Assembly (NCBI GenBank): GCA_963920705.1
Contig: OY987234.1
Span: 6,583,851-6,647,850, forward strand
Length of the DNA: 64,000 nt
From: Odiellus spinosus
Lineage: Eukaryota; Arthropoda; Arachnida; Opiliones; Phalangiidae
Direction: 5' to 3'
Shown here: one piece after another, positions 1-12,797 of the stretch
How the letters are laid out: every line of letters starts with the position of its first letter
Numbering within the stretch: the stretch's first letter is position 1
Made by a program: the position numbers and the translations under genes
The notes under the pieces: generated by a model
Told to the model about the DNA's origin: nothing
Database searches by the model: none
What the model saw: the letters and a program-made list of their open reading frames with translations, nothing else

Positions 1-419
1 TCTCTACGGGCCCCCGTGGCTTCTTGGGTACTTTTTGAAATACACTAATGAAATGCTTCCAAGAATTACATTTGTTTTCGTATATTTTTATCTATAAAGC
101 TTGTAACGAATGGGTTTATGGTTCAATTTTTTTATTTTTTTCATTATTTTGAGAGTTTTGATCCTGGTTAGCAAAGATTTTATCAGTTTGTATGACGGTA
201 TGACCCAAATAAGTCGAGTTTCAAATGTCGCCTTTTTTCTGTCATTTAATTCAACATTGCTTTAGTAAAAATGAAGAGATGAATGCTTGAAATCATAGAC
301 CAACCACCCTTCAAAATCACCATTTTAATATTACTATTATTGGTTTAGCTTAAAAAAAATTTCAATTTTATTTGGAGCCCAGAATTTCGATCAATTATGA
401 TTTCTATCAATTTCAAATT

Positions 420-512
420 GCAGTCCATGTCGAATTTCTATCAATATTAGGCCATGCGGAACTTCTATCAGTTTTAGCTAGCCCATGCTCAATTTCTATC
501 AATTTTATTTAG
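420..512. repeat. Degenerate short tandem repeat, about 30-bp unit
   Basis: Three imperfect successive units are visible, each of the form CCATGnnnAATTTCTATCAA followed by TTTTAG or a near variant, starting near 422, 451 and 482. A weaker related piece (ATTTCTATCAATTTC) precedes them near 400. Nothing indicates coding or mobility; this is probably an old local duplication. Confidence 0.55.
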
Positions 513-1500
513 TATTTTTATAAATTTTGTTTTTAGCCCAAAATTTTGATCATTAATTTTAATTTTGTAGCTCAGAGGCTATATGTAATTGACACCATAG
601 GCTTAATGCTAATCAATTAGGATAGATAGAGCTTAAGATTTATATTTTCCATATATAATAATCACATGCGGGTCTTCTAAGAGGTAGCCTAAAGGTAGTC
701 GCGGCAGCCTGCATATAGGTCCCCCATATCTTCAATATATATAATATGAAGAAAAAGAGGTCGCCAACGGGGTCATTATCATCGTCTTCTAGAGCTCGTT
801 CATATCTCGCTCGCTGCTGGTGTCTCGCCTTTTAGCGCTTTTTGTTCTTTTGGGATGGTCGGGGGAGGATTCTCTTAGGCGATGAGCGGTGCGCGGTATA
901 AATAAAACGCCCACTCTCTTATTCAATGGCCTTCCGCCCCCTGCGCCCTTTCCCCGCTCTCGTCTTTAGATGTCCACCAGAAGGCCGAGGTTCCTTTATT
1001 ATCCGTCGCCCGGCCTCCACGGACAGATGCCTTTGTCATACTAGACACGGCCTGACCCATTAAGGACAGTACTTACCAATCAGTTCACCCGCGAGATACG
1101 TTACAAATATAGATACTTATAAATAGAACAAAAACAATTCTCAAGGACTAGCTCGGATTTTTTTTTTCATCTCTCGCTTCGGAAGTCCTCGAGGACGAAC
1201 CCCAGAGGAAATGTTTCTACTTTTTATTAAATAAATTTTCGATTAAGATAAAATATTTGCTCAAAAAGTTAGTGTATCGATAAAATTAATTTTTTAATAC
1301 ATTCTTAATTTGAGAATGAAATAATTATTAAATTTTATTTGATGATATGATACATTATACGTTTTATAATCCGATAATTATCCTTCACGTAACACTGTCG
1401 TTTATTTTTAATTAGTTTCTAGTTCTTCTAAGTCTTATAATTAAAAAGGTATGCTTTCAAAAGTATGGCTTCAAAAGTACCACCGCCAACGTTTTATATA

Positions 1501-1629
1501 GAAATTAATTTAAACACCAAAAACGTGTCTAAAAATTGTTTCAAAATTCTCGAATACGTTTCTTGTCATACGGTGATTCCGAAAATAAATTCAAAAGCTA
1601 ATCCCAACTAACTCCAAGTTTCCCTTTAA
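1501..1629. repeat. Solo end of TTAA-type MITE family B
   Basis: This segment ends in CAAGTTTCCCTTTAA and matches the 3' arm of the element at 56139-56595 and the piece at 57370-57630. Shared blocks include TTTAAACACC, GTGATTCCGAAAATAAATTC and AACTCCAAGTTTCCC. No opposing arm is seen nearby, so it is a solo arm or a truncated copy. The terminal TTAA next to AGGGA is typical of elements that insert at TTAA. Confidence 0.65.
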
Positions 1630-3433
1630 ATCTTAATTTATCCAAAAAAGAGTAAACAATTTAAATATTTATCTCATTCTCTGTTTAAGATCTCCCCTAA
1701 TATTGAATATTTTATACATGAAGTAAAATATACTCGTTCCATTAATTCGCGTCTAAATAACATTATTTCGAGGAAACAATTTTAAAGATTCATTTTCTCA
1801 TTTGAAACTTTCTTAAGATGGTTTTCTTTTCCCGGGAAGAATTATCCTCTCTAATTAGACTTCCTAGTTAGTTTGGAGATGCCGAATATATATATAAACC
1901 TACTTTTATACCCTATTCCGTATTAGGTATTATTGGCTAATTGCGCCCCTGACGGCCGAGTTAATTCGGGCCTCCTTCCTTTACGCCTCTCCTTCGTATT
2001 GATTAAAGTGTTCACCGAGTGTACGTATACTATTCAACCGCTGTTAACGTAATATTCGAAGCTAAGGCGAATGATTACGCCGTGTTAAATCCGAATAGAG
2101 CATAGAAGGGAGGAACTACTTATATAGTCTTTGATACCGATTGCATTCTCTTCTATGGTGAGGAATTAGAAGCCAGTCAGAAGCTCAGGATTGCGGAAAG
2201 TTTGTGATTTTTTTTATCCACTATCTGCCAAGCAAGCAGTTTTTCTGTAGGCAGCCAACCTTCCGGGTTAGCTGATGCTGGCCGAGGTCGATCAAGTTAT
2301 TTTCGCCCTTTTCTTTCTTTATAAGTTTATCCAACGAGTTAGCCCCAACCACTCGATAATAGTTGCCACGCCCTCTATACTATATAACAATATTAGAATG
2401 GTATAAAATTCCGTTAAAAAACCATATAGTAAAGCCTAGTTTTCAACGAGAAAATGGAGAACTTCTAACAATAAAACTATATAATTTGCCCATTTTTTAG
2501 AAACAATACCGCTTGAAGTATAATTATAGTAAAAAGAGTAATTGGACGAAGATTGCGCGAGCCTGTACGTGTAGTTTCCTCCCACAGTTCATTTGTCACT
2601 AGGACTCACTCGATAAGATTCGTTCTATTAAGGAAGGTACGCGTACGTTCGGTTTTCCAAAACCCGTATCATTGGTATAATGGAGGTTATCTTACTCTCA
2701 CACTTCTTTTCTATTGTTTCAAACTCGGTGAACCGACTATGGCGCGAAAGCCACGCGTGGACAGCCCTCTTTTTCTGATTGTCCATAGAGAAAATCTGAA
2801 TATAGCGTAAAGCTCGATATCCTCGTGTTTTCTAAGAACTTTTACGTAGATCTTTTCACTTCTTCCCAAGCTATTGTACTCCGTACATTTCAGTATTAGT
2901 AGTTGGGATTTTTATTCGGCCTTGGGGGATTGAATGCCAGTTCCGATCGCCGAAGTAAAAGAACAGTCGAACAGTCGATGGGGATTGTTTTCTTTATTTA
3001 CGGAATTCCGACGCGACCGGGAATCGATGTAAACACCCGCGGCTATCACGACTTTCACTAGCAGATTTCAACGGGTACGAATCTAAACACCCTATCGTTA
3101 TTTAGAGATGTTCTTAGGGTAAAGATGTTACTTTGCTTCGTACGTGTTGAAAGTAAGGTTCTAACAAAAAAAAAAACCTTATCCAGGCATGCCGGTTGAA
3201 CCCTAAATGCCTTTGGGCTCATCACCGAGCTTTTTGCCGACTCCTTGCTAAACCTTGGTTTTTTTAACTCAAATAAATATAAGGCGGTATGATCACGTGA
3301 GGTAAATATCTTTGACAAATAAGCCAAAATTCTTTCTCCGTTGCCTTAGGTTTTACCATCATTTTTACCTTATTGGCTATGATGGATTTACCTAATCCGG
3401 TTTACGTAGAAGATTTTGTTGCTCGATACCCAA

Positions 3434-3467
<34 letters not shown>

Positions 3468-4439
3468 CATCTCCATCCTCATCTTGAGCTTCTTTCAATA
3501 AAATAAGAACATCTTTGGGCTTTTATCCATCATTTTAATTACTATTTAAGATATCTCTAAAGTCTTTGAGGGGAAGAATCGCCGCTTAAAAACATTTAAC
3601 TCCCCAATTTCGTAAAATAACCAGAAATCAATTTATATTAAGTTATGGTAAATTTATATTTATTCCAATGAATGTAATTTAGCCACGTTTTAAATGGAAT
3701 AGAACCTAGAAGTATTTCTTTAGAGAAGGTCCCTTTAGTTTTAAGTATGACCCCCATAATTTACGAACACGAGAAAACCTCTAGTCCTCGGAGTGGATTA
3801 TTTTCGGTAATTTTAGATTTAAAAAGCTAACTTTACTCTATTAAACATTTTAATTTCTCACGGTTAATGGGCCAATCGGGTCGTGTTTTTAACGACTTCC
3901 TTTCCGTATAGTAAAAAAGGATACCATAATGAAATAAAATATAAAAATTAATTGTCATTAACTTCCATATACCCCGTCATCATATAGAACCGCGTGTGTC
4001 AGCGCTACAACTCCTTTTTGAATAAAAAAGAACCCCGTTCATTAAATTTCTAATCGTTGATTCAAAACCGGATTAAGCTTTATAATATCTCTCCTAAAAA
4101 TTAAGAGATAATAAAATAAAACTCGTTTTTTTAATTTGATATCTTCGGAGATCATTTGGGAATAATGTAGTTCCAGATAAATATACTTGCAAAAAGACTA
4201 AAAATTGAACACCCGAGGGGACGGAATTTGGAGATTTCAAAGCTATTTTCCTGAGCGATTTTGGGATTCAATGCTGATTGAAGAGATTTTTAGAGATCGG
4301 CCAAAATTCTACTGGGTTTCAAATACCAAATATCTTTGTAATTCCATATAAGGGCAAATTAAATGTTAGTTTAGATAGAAGGAACCAGGGAAGAACCAAA
4401 GGCAGTTAGGAAGTGAATGACAACGCAACCTATCGATTA

Positions 4440-4817
4440 GACCGAGGCTTATGGCGTTATCCATCGTTGATTACGTAAACTTCTGAAAGCTAATCCCGCA
4501 AAATATTCCCTTGCAATTTAAAGCGATTAGAACCGATATTTTTAATTTTAAATATAATTTACATTATAGATGTATTCGTTTATTGAGAACGCAAAGAACC
4601 TTTTACAGGGACGCGGCCATTTAGAGGGCAATGATGAACCTGCTTCACCGAGTTTAGTACAGTGGAAGACTTGCGGAGCACTTCACTATAAGCGTTTCTC
4701 TATAGCCTTCCACTGTACTACACTCGTTGCCGTTTCAGAAATGTTTTACGTCAAGGACTGGAGGTTCTCGCGCGCGTTTCGTAAGTTAGAATCATCTTCG
4801 TGAGTTAAGCCTCGGTC
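4440..4817. mobile_element. Putative foldback MITE with GACCGAGGCTTA ends
   Basis: The outer 12 bases GACCGAGGCTTA (4440-4451) are perfectly inverted as TAAGCCTCGGTC (4806-4817). An inner pair of arms, GAGT-TTAGTACAGTGGAAG at 4650-4668 and its near complement at 4707-4725, surrounds a loop of about 38 bases. The whole is about 378 bp, a normal size for a MITE. An open frame at 4570-4803 lies inside and is most likely accidental. No second copy is seen in this window and no clear target duplication was found. Confidence 0.45.
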
Positions 4818-7800
4818 ATCTTAAAGTTTAACGACATTTTTCACTTCAATGTCTGTATATGTATACGTGGGTCTTACATTTTTATTATTATCATATCAAA
4901 ACCAAAGTCGAGGATTAGCGCGGTCGTTTGTCTAAAACGTCGTCGACCATGGTAATTACCGTTTTAGTTTTCATCGGACGAATCTGTTTCGAGTTTTCAG
5001 AGTTAATCAAAGAGTTGTCTAAGGGTTTTAGTCTGGAAAGCGACGAAATCCCGGAGTGGTGGCGAGACTCCGAGAGCCTAGTGGTTGGTGGGTTGTTTGC
5101 TCGAGGAAATAAGCACTCTAGCGTCATTCGAAAGTCATTTGTGGCCACGCGAGAAGAGTTCATTTTTCTTTTTATTTTCTTACTCGCCGCCGAATTTTAA
5201 TATACATGGGAGAGAAAATATACGCAATTATCTCTAGTTTTCCGCAATTTTTTTATCATACGAAGGTCATATGAACGTATCAATCCGCGCGTGCATTTCT
5301 AAGCGGTGAAATTTCAAAGTAATTTTCGCTTATCTCAGTTTTAATTTTCCATGGGACTGAGATTGATTCGCTTACTCTTTTAAACCAGTTTTAATTACGC
5401 TAAAGATAAAATAAAACATTGAATTCTATTTGCGGAACATTGAACTTGAAAGGGATATATAGATATCACATGTTGTCTGTCCCCGCTCTCTGGTGATTTT
5501 GTTAGGTTTTTTTCCTATGAGTTAAAGACTTCATAGTATTCTTTTAAATTACCACTTGTAAGATTGAAATTCCTTTATGATAGCTGATAGCCCCTTAATA
5601 TTGTCTGTCCATACTATATTAGTAAAAATTCTAGTTAGGGTACTCGCCACTGTTTTCAAATCAAAATTTATGATTTTTAGTTCGAGATTGAAATTCATTT
5701 TCTCCTATAAGTTAAATAATTTAAAAACGCATTTTATTATTGTTTATAAAATATATTAGAGTCAAATTTCTATTCGTAATAAAAATCCCCATTAATTTTT
5801 AAATTTTAAACATTTTATTTCAAGTGGCGGAAAAATGCCACGAAAGAAATTAAATTTTTCCTCATCTTTTTGTGTTGGATTTTTAACGACTATCCTTACA
5901 AATTTTATACTGAACCTGTTCGGTACTACTTTCATCCTTATGAGTTTTAACATAATATTTATTAATCCGCGTTAACTGACCCTCTACCGCGATCCGCTAT
6001 TGAATTAAAGTTTAGTAAATTTGAGAGCTTTAAACCACTTCGTTCCGCTATATGTATATGGAACTTGTTTCTAACTGATTTAAAGTTGAGAAGAAATATG
6101 GTTCTTAAGTTGGATCTTTAGAGTATCTCTACCCGGAATTAACCCGCACTCTTCGACGCTTTGAATTCAAAAGATAATCCACCTATTATACTTACTCGTA
6201 TAGCATCTCATAAAATATTAAATTAAAATTTTAGTCGCGAGTGGGCGCGTTGCTTTTACAATTTTAAACGTTACTTTAAAGTTTATTTGAAAGAATTTAC
6301 GACTCGTATTTTATATAGTTCCTTGTCCACAGACTTTGAAACAGTGGTGTAAAAGGAGGGTAAACATAAAATATACATATTTTCCAATGACGTCTCTACC
6401 TTGCCCTCAGTTGCTTCTATAAATACATATTGGAAACAACTTAAACTTCTAATATTATAATATGTATACAAATTTGTACGGAGAATAAGTCTGATTAGTT
6501 GAAATGGTAAATGATACTAATTTAACCATAATCATTCTGATGTGGCGCCATCAACATTCAGTTTCACCTCGAGCTCTCGGACACGCGCAAATAAAATCGT
6601 GTTATATCTACCACGGCTTACCCCATGGTTTGCACTGTAAATTTACCAAAGGTCCAACCTCTGTCTCAGAGAAAGTTTCCAATCGCTTGATCTTGGATTA
6701 AATAAAACTGCCAATCATGGTCCACCCTATACTATATCTCTACAGATTCACGAGCAATCTCCTCCAAGTTATATTTACATTTTGAGACCCTCACGCGAAT
6801 ACTCATAGATGGCGCCACTGTATAATGATAAAGTTCAAACTGTTACTGTATAGAGATTTTTAACAGGGCCAGAATATGAATTGAATAGACGAAAGCTCAA
6901 TGTTAACATTTGAAAGTTTTATAGGAATTTGGAACGTCTTATTATAACGGTTCATATAATAAAATATGATTTGTACCATCGGCACGCAAACACGCTTGAA
7001 TGTAATTATTCGACTCTGATACTCCCGAAATTCCCTTTTTTTATGTATGGTAATCATTCCTTAAGTTTCCCTGGTAATAAATTTGCCTTCCCATTTATGT
7101 CTAAGAAAACATAATGAAAGTTAAAAGGTATACCAATAGCTTCACTTCAGTTCCGTAAACACTGATTCGAATTTTACTCTCGCTGTACGTTTGATTTAGG
7201 TGAACGAAGACAAAGATAGCTATGAGCCTAGGGCCAGGTAGAATAAGGATTATAAATTCAACCGTAGACCCGTCTTTCTTCGTATTAAATGTCTCACAGG
7301 GTGGACGCGTGGAATAAAATTTCGTGTTAGTATCAGGTTCAAACCAACAGCCGAGCTATAAAAGTGGTGGTTCCTAATTTTATCCGCGTTCGTCGTGCCA
7401 ACGAGACCCAACTTTTACCATATACTTACATCCTTGGAAAGGAGCTAAATTTCTCTTGTAAAACCGGTTTTTTATGGATATTTAATCCCCTTCCAAGGTT
7501 TAACCGAGGACATTTGTTATATATATAAGAGTTCTATAAAATTCAGGAATCCTTTTTCCGCAATTCCCTAGGAATATTTCCCCGAAAACTCGCTGGAATG
7601 TCGGTGTCCCCGAGTATTAGACGACAGCCTTAGAAAGGACCGTTGATCCGATGATGGAAAAATACGTTTTCACTGGGAAATTCGCTTTGTTTCTAGACTG
7701 CAAATGTATATATAAACATCGTTCGGCACGCGTCGTTTTAGTGTTTTTTTTTTCACTTCCGAATGACGGAAGAATGATCCGGAAATTACCGCTAAAAACG

Positions 7801-10800
7801 TTCGCGGCGCCCGCCAATAGAAACTAGAAAAACTCTTCGCGCGCGCGATTGTTTTTTCCCGCCAAAAAAAAAAAAAAGAAAAAGCGGGAAATCTAATGTT
7901 ATATTCAACTAGAGTTTTTAGCGCGCGTAAAATGCTTATTCCTTTTTAGGTACAGCGTTTAAAAAAGCTGAAAAACGAGGGAGAAAGAGTCTCGGTTCCC
8001 GCTCTAATCTAAACCTGATTTAATCCTCGGCAACGTCCTTCCATCCGTGATTTCCTCGGCAAAGCAAATAATGGAATGGAAAAGACTTTGGCAAATTTGA
8101 CCAGAGTCAGCTTTTATTTCGCCATAAGCCTTAAAAACTAATGGCCTTTTTCTTCGTTTGTTTGTCTCGATGCCACGTTGACTTTGTACGTATATATATA
8201 TATATATGAATGTATATGATACGTCAGACTTAAGCCTATGATTGCGCGTATCACGCGAGTTCGCGCACCCCATATACGTTTAAACCTCAAATGTCTAGAA
8301 TTATTTTTGCACGCGTCGTTACCACGCCCTTGGCATCTGATCCCCGACCACCATCTCGAAGGCTCTCTAGTAGATACCGTGGGAAATCAATTCTAAATTC
8401 GTTTTAGAGAAAGAGTGATAGACCTAGGCCATAGTTTGAGTGTGAAAAATACGGAAAAATAGACGGATTTGACTGGATTCCGTTCTTCCCTCGAAATTTT
8501 GTTCACGATACTCCTCGGAATAAATGTACCCCTTATCGCGGACGTAAGAAATGATTTCGAAAACGAAAGGCGTCGTGGCTTCTACTCGATTCAATATTTC
8601 TTCTTGGATACGTATCATACAGTTTCGAATAGTATACGGTTGAAGTATGACACAATACATTTGAGCAATATGGGCATGTTCTCCCCTCCGTGTAGAGCTA
8701 TAATCCCGTAATGTAGGGCTTCCATACTACGATTGTAAGCCCGTTTTCCCTCCTATATATCTAATATACAATATCCATCTTTCTCTCTGAACCTCGAGTT
8801 AACGTGACTGGGGCGACACGACTCGAAGAGGGGTTGTCCCCTTTCGTGTATAGTGTTCCCAAACTAGCTTAAGGTAATTTTTAACATTGAAAAAACCGGT
8901 TTTCTAGGGAAATTACTACTGTTAAGTAAGGTTGTATAATGGTATAGCGCAGCGTCGACGCTATTGTAATACCCTGTCACCCGTGAAATAAAGATGTTTC
9001 AATGCTATGGCTGCTCTATTTCATATATATACGTACATTCCACCGAGACACGGGGGTGAATCTAACATTGGTAATGTCTAAATTCCACCTTGATCCACTA
9101 GCGTAAAAGCTAGGAGGTATCTCGTGTTTACTTATTCGTGTACGTAGAGGTAAATGGAGCGAATAAGTTCGCGTGTAGTGTCAGGTCGAGGTAGAATTGA
9201 CTATATAAGTGTAATGTAATATTAGAGAACGGGGTCTTGGCTATGGCATTTTTCAAACCAGACTTCCCCAACCAACATTTCTATTCGAATAATGTTTCAA
9301 AATATATAGCCGGGATTTAGTGGTTCCAATTTAAAGGTGTTCGCCCTCTTCTCAAAAATTTATTTTCGCTCTTATTCTAAAGGGGTCAGTTGTTTCGTAT
9401 TCCGTCTTCCAATATTTTGGAGACAATAGGCGTAATTTCGCCCATCTTGCCCCCGTTGCAACATATTTATGAGGATATAAAGCGAGCTAGGAATGGAAAG
9501 TTTAGCCTTTGAGCCAGTTGAGATTTATGTTTAAGACTTTGCGGTGTTTTTAGAGATGTTAATCAAGTTTTTAGTTTAAAAAGTCCTTCCGTCGTCGGTC
9601 TAAACCCAAGCTCGTATGGTTCCAATATTTTTAAAACTAACTACAATTTTATATATTATTTCAACAAGAACAGTTGCGGAAAATTAAACAACCCAAAACC
9701 GGATGTAGATCCCCGAAAATGTATAAACACCCCATTTGCCTTAGCAAAGGACACGCATCTTTCTACTCCTTTCGGTTTATACTCTATGGTTTCAACAACC
9801 AAACACTAAGATCCATATAGTTTACCCTTTGAATAGGACTTGGCCTTATATTTTGATCATTTGAAATCGTTAGGGATTTTTGGTTTCGAGTAATTCATAT
9901 ATTATTTTCAATAAAATCAAAGACTTAATATTGAAACTGACTTACTATAGAATTTAAATTTTTAGAAAGTTCAGTGTGGATTTTACAAACAGTATATAAA
10001 ATATATTAGTTTGTCAATTGTTTGGGAAAGCCGTAAGTTTTCTTATTCGTAATGGTTTTAATTTGTTCGAGATAAAAGCAACCCTTACAATCAAAGGACT
10101 CTTTCTAACTCCGTTATCATTTTCACCAAGCACACTCTCTTTCGAAATTGGGTTTAAAATACCGGGTGGAATGAATTCCCCGAACAACAGAAGAATAAAC
10201 GCGACTCAAATCCCACACGCGGCTAGCTTTTCCAACTCTTTTAATCAGCCCATAGGATTTTTAATTCTCTTTCAGGAGCAATACCGTTCGGTCTAATCCG
10301 TTTTATGAAATTGATAAAAAAATAAAAGTTTTGACGAGTTTTGCCCTGGTTTCGAGCGAGGGGGAGGACGGACTTTTAAGCCCACATCAGAGCCAATATT
10401 TTGGGTAGCTATAGGATTGTCTATATCCAAAGGAGCTTGTCTGTTTTAACTGGATGAAAATCTTCTAGTGGCCCCCAATTTCGTTGCCATCTGTTTTTGA
10501 CGCTTCTTTACGGGATTACCGAGCCATTTTTCCACTCCTTTTTCTATAGTTTTCTCATCCTAGAATTGGCAGCGTGTACGAAGCCATTTTACGCCTGACG
10601 TCTATGATTGCTATTACTTTAGAGAGATGAATTAGGCTTAGTTCGAGCCGGATAGGGAGTGGACAAGCCGCTGTTATTTCCTTATTCGAATTATTCCAGC
10701 CAAAGGCGGAGTGATGCCGATTCCCTCTAAATCCTTTTCTCTTTTCGTGTTCTTTCCTAACGTATCTCGCCAACCCGCAGCTTCGACATTCTAAAAAAGG

Positions 10801-12007
10801 ATTGATCCCCCGAAAACCCTTCGTCGAATCGGGCAGTTCTGTAAGTTTCAATATGTTTAAACCCAAACGCCTTCGCCAGTGAATCCGCCACTCAAATTTA
10901 GAAAACGCAGTAGGACGAGCTTTGCTCATGTTGAAACCCTTTAGTGACTTGAAACAGCGAACAAATTCAAGCGGAGATTTCAATTCCGTCAAACTCCAGC
11001 TATATTTTTGACCCTTTGATCTCGAGGTGAAATTTAAGTGTGATCTGATTCTGCAGGAAAATTTGCTTCGTAGGAAGGATAACTCGGTATAAATGTATCT
11101 CAGATTGGCATCATCAGTACTAATATCTCAAGCAGTTAGAATCTTATTCAATGAATTCAAACAAAAAAACAGTTCTTAGGAAAATAAACGAAATCTCTAT
11201 ATTTTAAGATTCCGTGATCAGGTAACGTATAGTGAATTTTCCGAGTGAACATGATATTCATCTAGTTCATCGGAATACTTCAGTAAGGGAAGGAGCCTAA
11301 ATGGCGTCGCATCCCTATTACACTCGTGTAGTAAAGAACTTAAGCCTTGGCGGTTCCATAACTCGATACTTGAAACAAATACTAGCTAGAGCTCTGTATA
11401 TTGGAACGTCTGGTGGTGGGAAGCGAAAGCGACAATTTAGCCCTCATGCCTATATACAACCTCTGGTCGATCACGAAATGCCTCTGAAAAGTTGGAAATC
11501 CCCGAGAGCCGAAGATAGGCACGTTTATTCGAAACCTCTAGTCCGTGTAATAAGCTGGCACGCGTTTTCGAGTGTCTCCCCCTTCCTGACCCATCGTTTC
11601 CCCTCAAATATATTTAGGCAGAAAAGGGGAAAATCCTCCACCCCATTTCCCCGGGTTAACTAAGAATAGCCTATAGCTAACCCGTCCTGTTTTCTATAGC
11701 TTTTGTCTAAAATCGCTTCGTTGATCTTTGGCGTCGACTAACGCGATCAACTGTCTTTTCATCCTCGTTTAATTAAATCCCACGCGATGACGGAATTTTA
11801 TCAAATTCCAATTCTGTTTATATATATCCTGATAAATCTATTAAATTCCATTATATTTATATATAAAATAAAATTTTATATTCTGTGTCCTTCCGCCATA
11901 ACGTTCTAAGATAATCTTATATTAAATTTTCCAAAGGAAATCCGAACTTTGAACCAAACTGATCAAATACATATTTAAACGTAAGATAGTCTGATTCGAG
12001 CCTGTAC
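4818..12007. other. Unassigned DNA, no supported gene
   Basis: No recognisable gene, RNA or complete transposon was found. A canonical TATAAAAG box lies at 7357-7364 with no coding sequence behind it. Tracts of A with GCGGGAAA/TTTCCCGC arms flank 7856-7890, and an ATATAT run lies near 8193. Segments around 6540 and 6815 share GTGGCGCCATC in inverted orientation and may be remnants of one old element. The minus-strand frame at 10555-10992 is the longest in the window (145 codons) but shows no domain. Confidence 0.45.
4949..5200 (+). CDS. Possible small open frame, unrecognised
   Basis: An ATG at 4949 in an excellent animal initiation context (GACCATGG) opens 83 codons. The peptide has a hydrophobic start (MVITVLVFIGRICFEF), a charged middle containing PEWWRDSES, and a hydrophobic tail. 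The segment is GC-richer than its flanks. The reverse strand is also open across most of it, which lowers confidence, and there is no known domain, second copy or splice context. It may be a single exon or chance. Confidence 0.15.
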   Translation: MVITVLVFIGRICFEFSELIKELSKGFSLESDEIPEWWRDSESLVVGGLFARGNKHSSVIRKSFVATREEFIFLFIFLLAAEF

Positions 12008-12060
12008 TAGCTTTGACTGTACTAAAACTATTACGTAAATGAGTACGTATTCAGCATTAC
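12008..12060 (+). repeat. Dispersed repeat C (TTTGACTGTACTAAA)
   Basis: This block of about 53 bp contains TTTGACTGTACTAAA, then a TTACGTAA-type core and GAGTACGTATTCAGC. It recurs in the same orientation at 13472-13525 and inverted at 46676-46722. The pattern resembles one terminal arm of a transposon, but no opposite arm could be paired with confidence. Confidence 0.6.
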
Positions 12061-12132
12061 CAATGCTTAAAGCGTAGAAAAACTTTATATTAATACCATG
12101 CCATTTTATCTGTATAAAAGTTTGGTTTCAAC

Positions 12133-12387
12133 AAGGAGGATCTGCGTTGAGTTAGAGAGAGAAGAGCCAACCTCCCACTCGGGTGGAAAGGGGGGATAGG
12201 AAATTCTCGAGGTAAACTGTTGTCACGTGGTCGCTAGCTAGCGCGTCTCATAAAGGATTCGTTTTACCCACGCGACAACAATTTACCACGAAGCATCTCT
12301 ACCCCCGTTCTCCCAGAGTGGGAGTTTAGGCCGACGCAGTAGGAACCGCGCCGTCCCCACATTTCCTCTCCTTCTCTGATCCTCCTT
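12133..12387. mobile_element. Foldback MITE with 9-bp target duplication (MULE-like)
   Basis: The ends AAGGAGGATC and GATCCTCCTT are perfect inverted repeats. They are bounded by an exact 9-bp direct repeat GGTTTCAAC at 12124-12132 and 12388-12396. Imperfect pairing continues inward, including TCCCACTC against GAGTGGGA and AACTGTTGTC against GACAACAATT, to a centre near GCTAGCTAGC. A 9-bp duplication with long imperfect inverted arms is the usual mark of Mutator-like elements, so this is called MULE-like by inference. It is 255 bp long with no coding capacity. Confidence 0.75.
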
Positions 12388-12453
12388 GGTTTCAACTATA
12401 TCTTCACCATAGCAAATAGCAAGTTTAATATATCGATTTCAAAAGTATGCGTT

Positions 12454-12752
12454 AGCTGCGTTCATACTAGGCCTTGGAATGGATTTAAACCGTTTCAAAA
12501 CGTTTCGCTTCAGTCATGTGAACCCTGAAACTGTCTTTTCTCGAATCGATTTGATTCGATTTCTCGAAACTGCTTCGGGAACCAGTTTCGTACCGATTTG
12601 GATTCAACAACCGATAGATGAAGCTACAATAAATCAATTTATAAAGATAATGCGTGAACACGTGACGCTTAAAACGATTCCTGGTGATTTGAATATCGGT
12701 TTGATTTTACCGTCGCAAATCGATTAAAAAACATGCTAGTGTGATCGTAGCT
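12454..12752. mobile_element. MITE of the GCTGCGTTCA family, copy 1
   Basis: The element begins AGCTGCGTTCATACTAG and ends CTAGTGTGATCGTAGCT, giving inverted ends with a few mismatches over 299 bp. The same terminus is found at 43494-43674. An open frame of 82 codons (12479-12727) with a convincing amino-acid composition lies wholly inside and is therefore best treated as a by-product of the repeat. A clear target duplication was not found. The terminus resembles those of some hAT-type MITEs, which is an inference only. Confidence 0.65.
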
Positions 12753-12797
12753 ATGGAGTACTAAGTGTATAGCTCGAAGCTAACTTATGTACTTTTT

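Larger units (their letters stand above)
1..4435. other. Unassigned AT-rich DNA
   Basis: No gene is supported here. The stretch is AT-rich with a GC-richer patch at about 750-1030. A TATAAATA box (897-904) lies at the start of that patch and could mark a promoter, but no transcript or coding exon downstream can be recognised. A run of 31 T residues lies at 3437-3467. Open frames at 2553-2810 (plus) and 3058-3327 (minus) show no domain and are probably chance. Confidence 0.5.

Noticed and set aside
4570..4803. Plus-strand frame of 77 codons
   Set aside because: It lies inside a foldback element (4440-4817) and crosses its inner arms.
7331..7352. Possible tRNA B box (GGTTCAAACC)
   Set aside because: No A box, cloverleaf or acceptor stem could be built around it.
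10555..10992. Longest open frame of the window, 145 codons, minus strand
   Set aside because: No domain, motif, repeat or splice context was recognised, and the composition gives no clear signal. It could be an exon, but I cannot support it as a gene.
11301..11663. Plus-strand frame of 120 codons starting with ATG
   Set aside because: Rich in basic and aromatic residues without any recognisable domain; no supporting context.
12479..12727. Open frame of 82 codons starting with ATG and with a good amino-acid mix
   Set aside because: It lies entirely inside a MITE (12454-12752) whose ends are shared with 43494-43674, so the frame is best explained as a by-product of repeat sequence.
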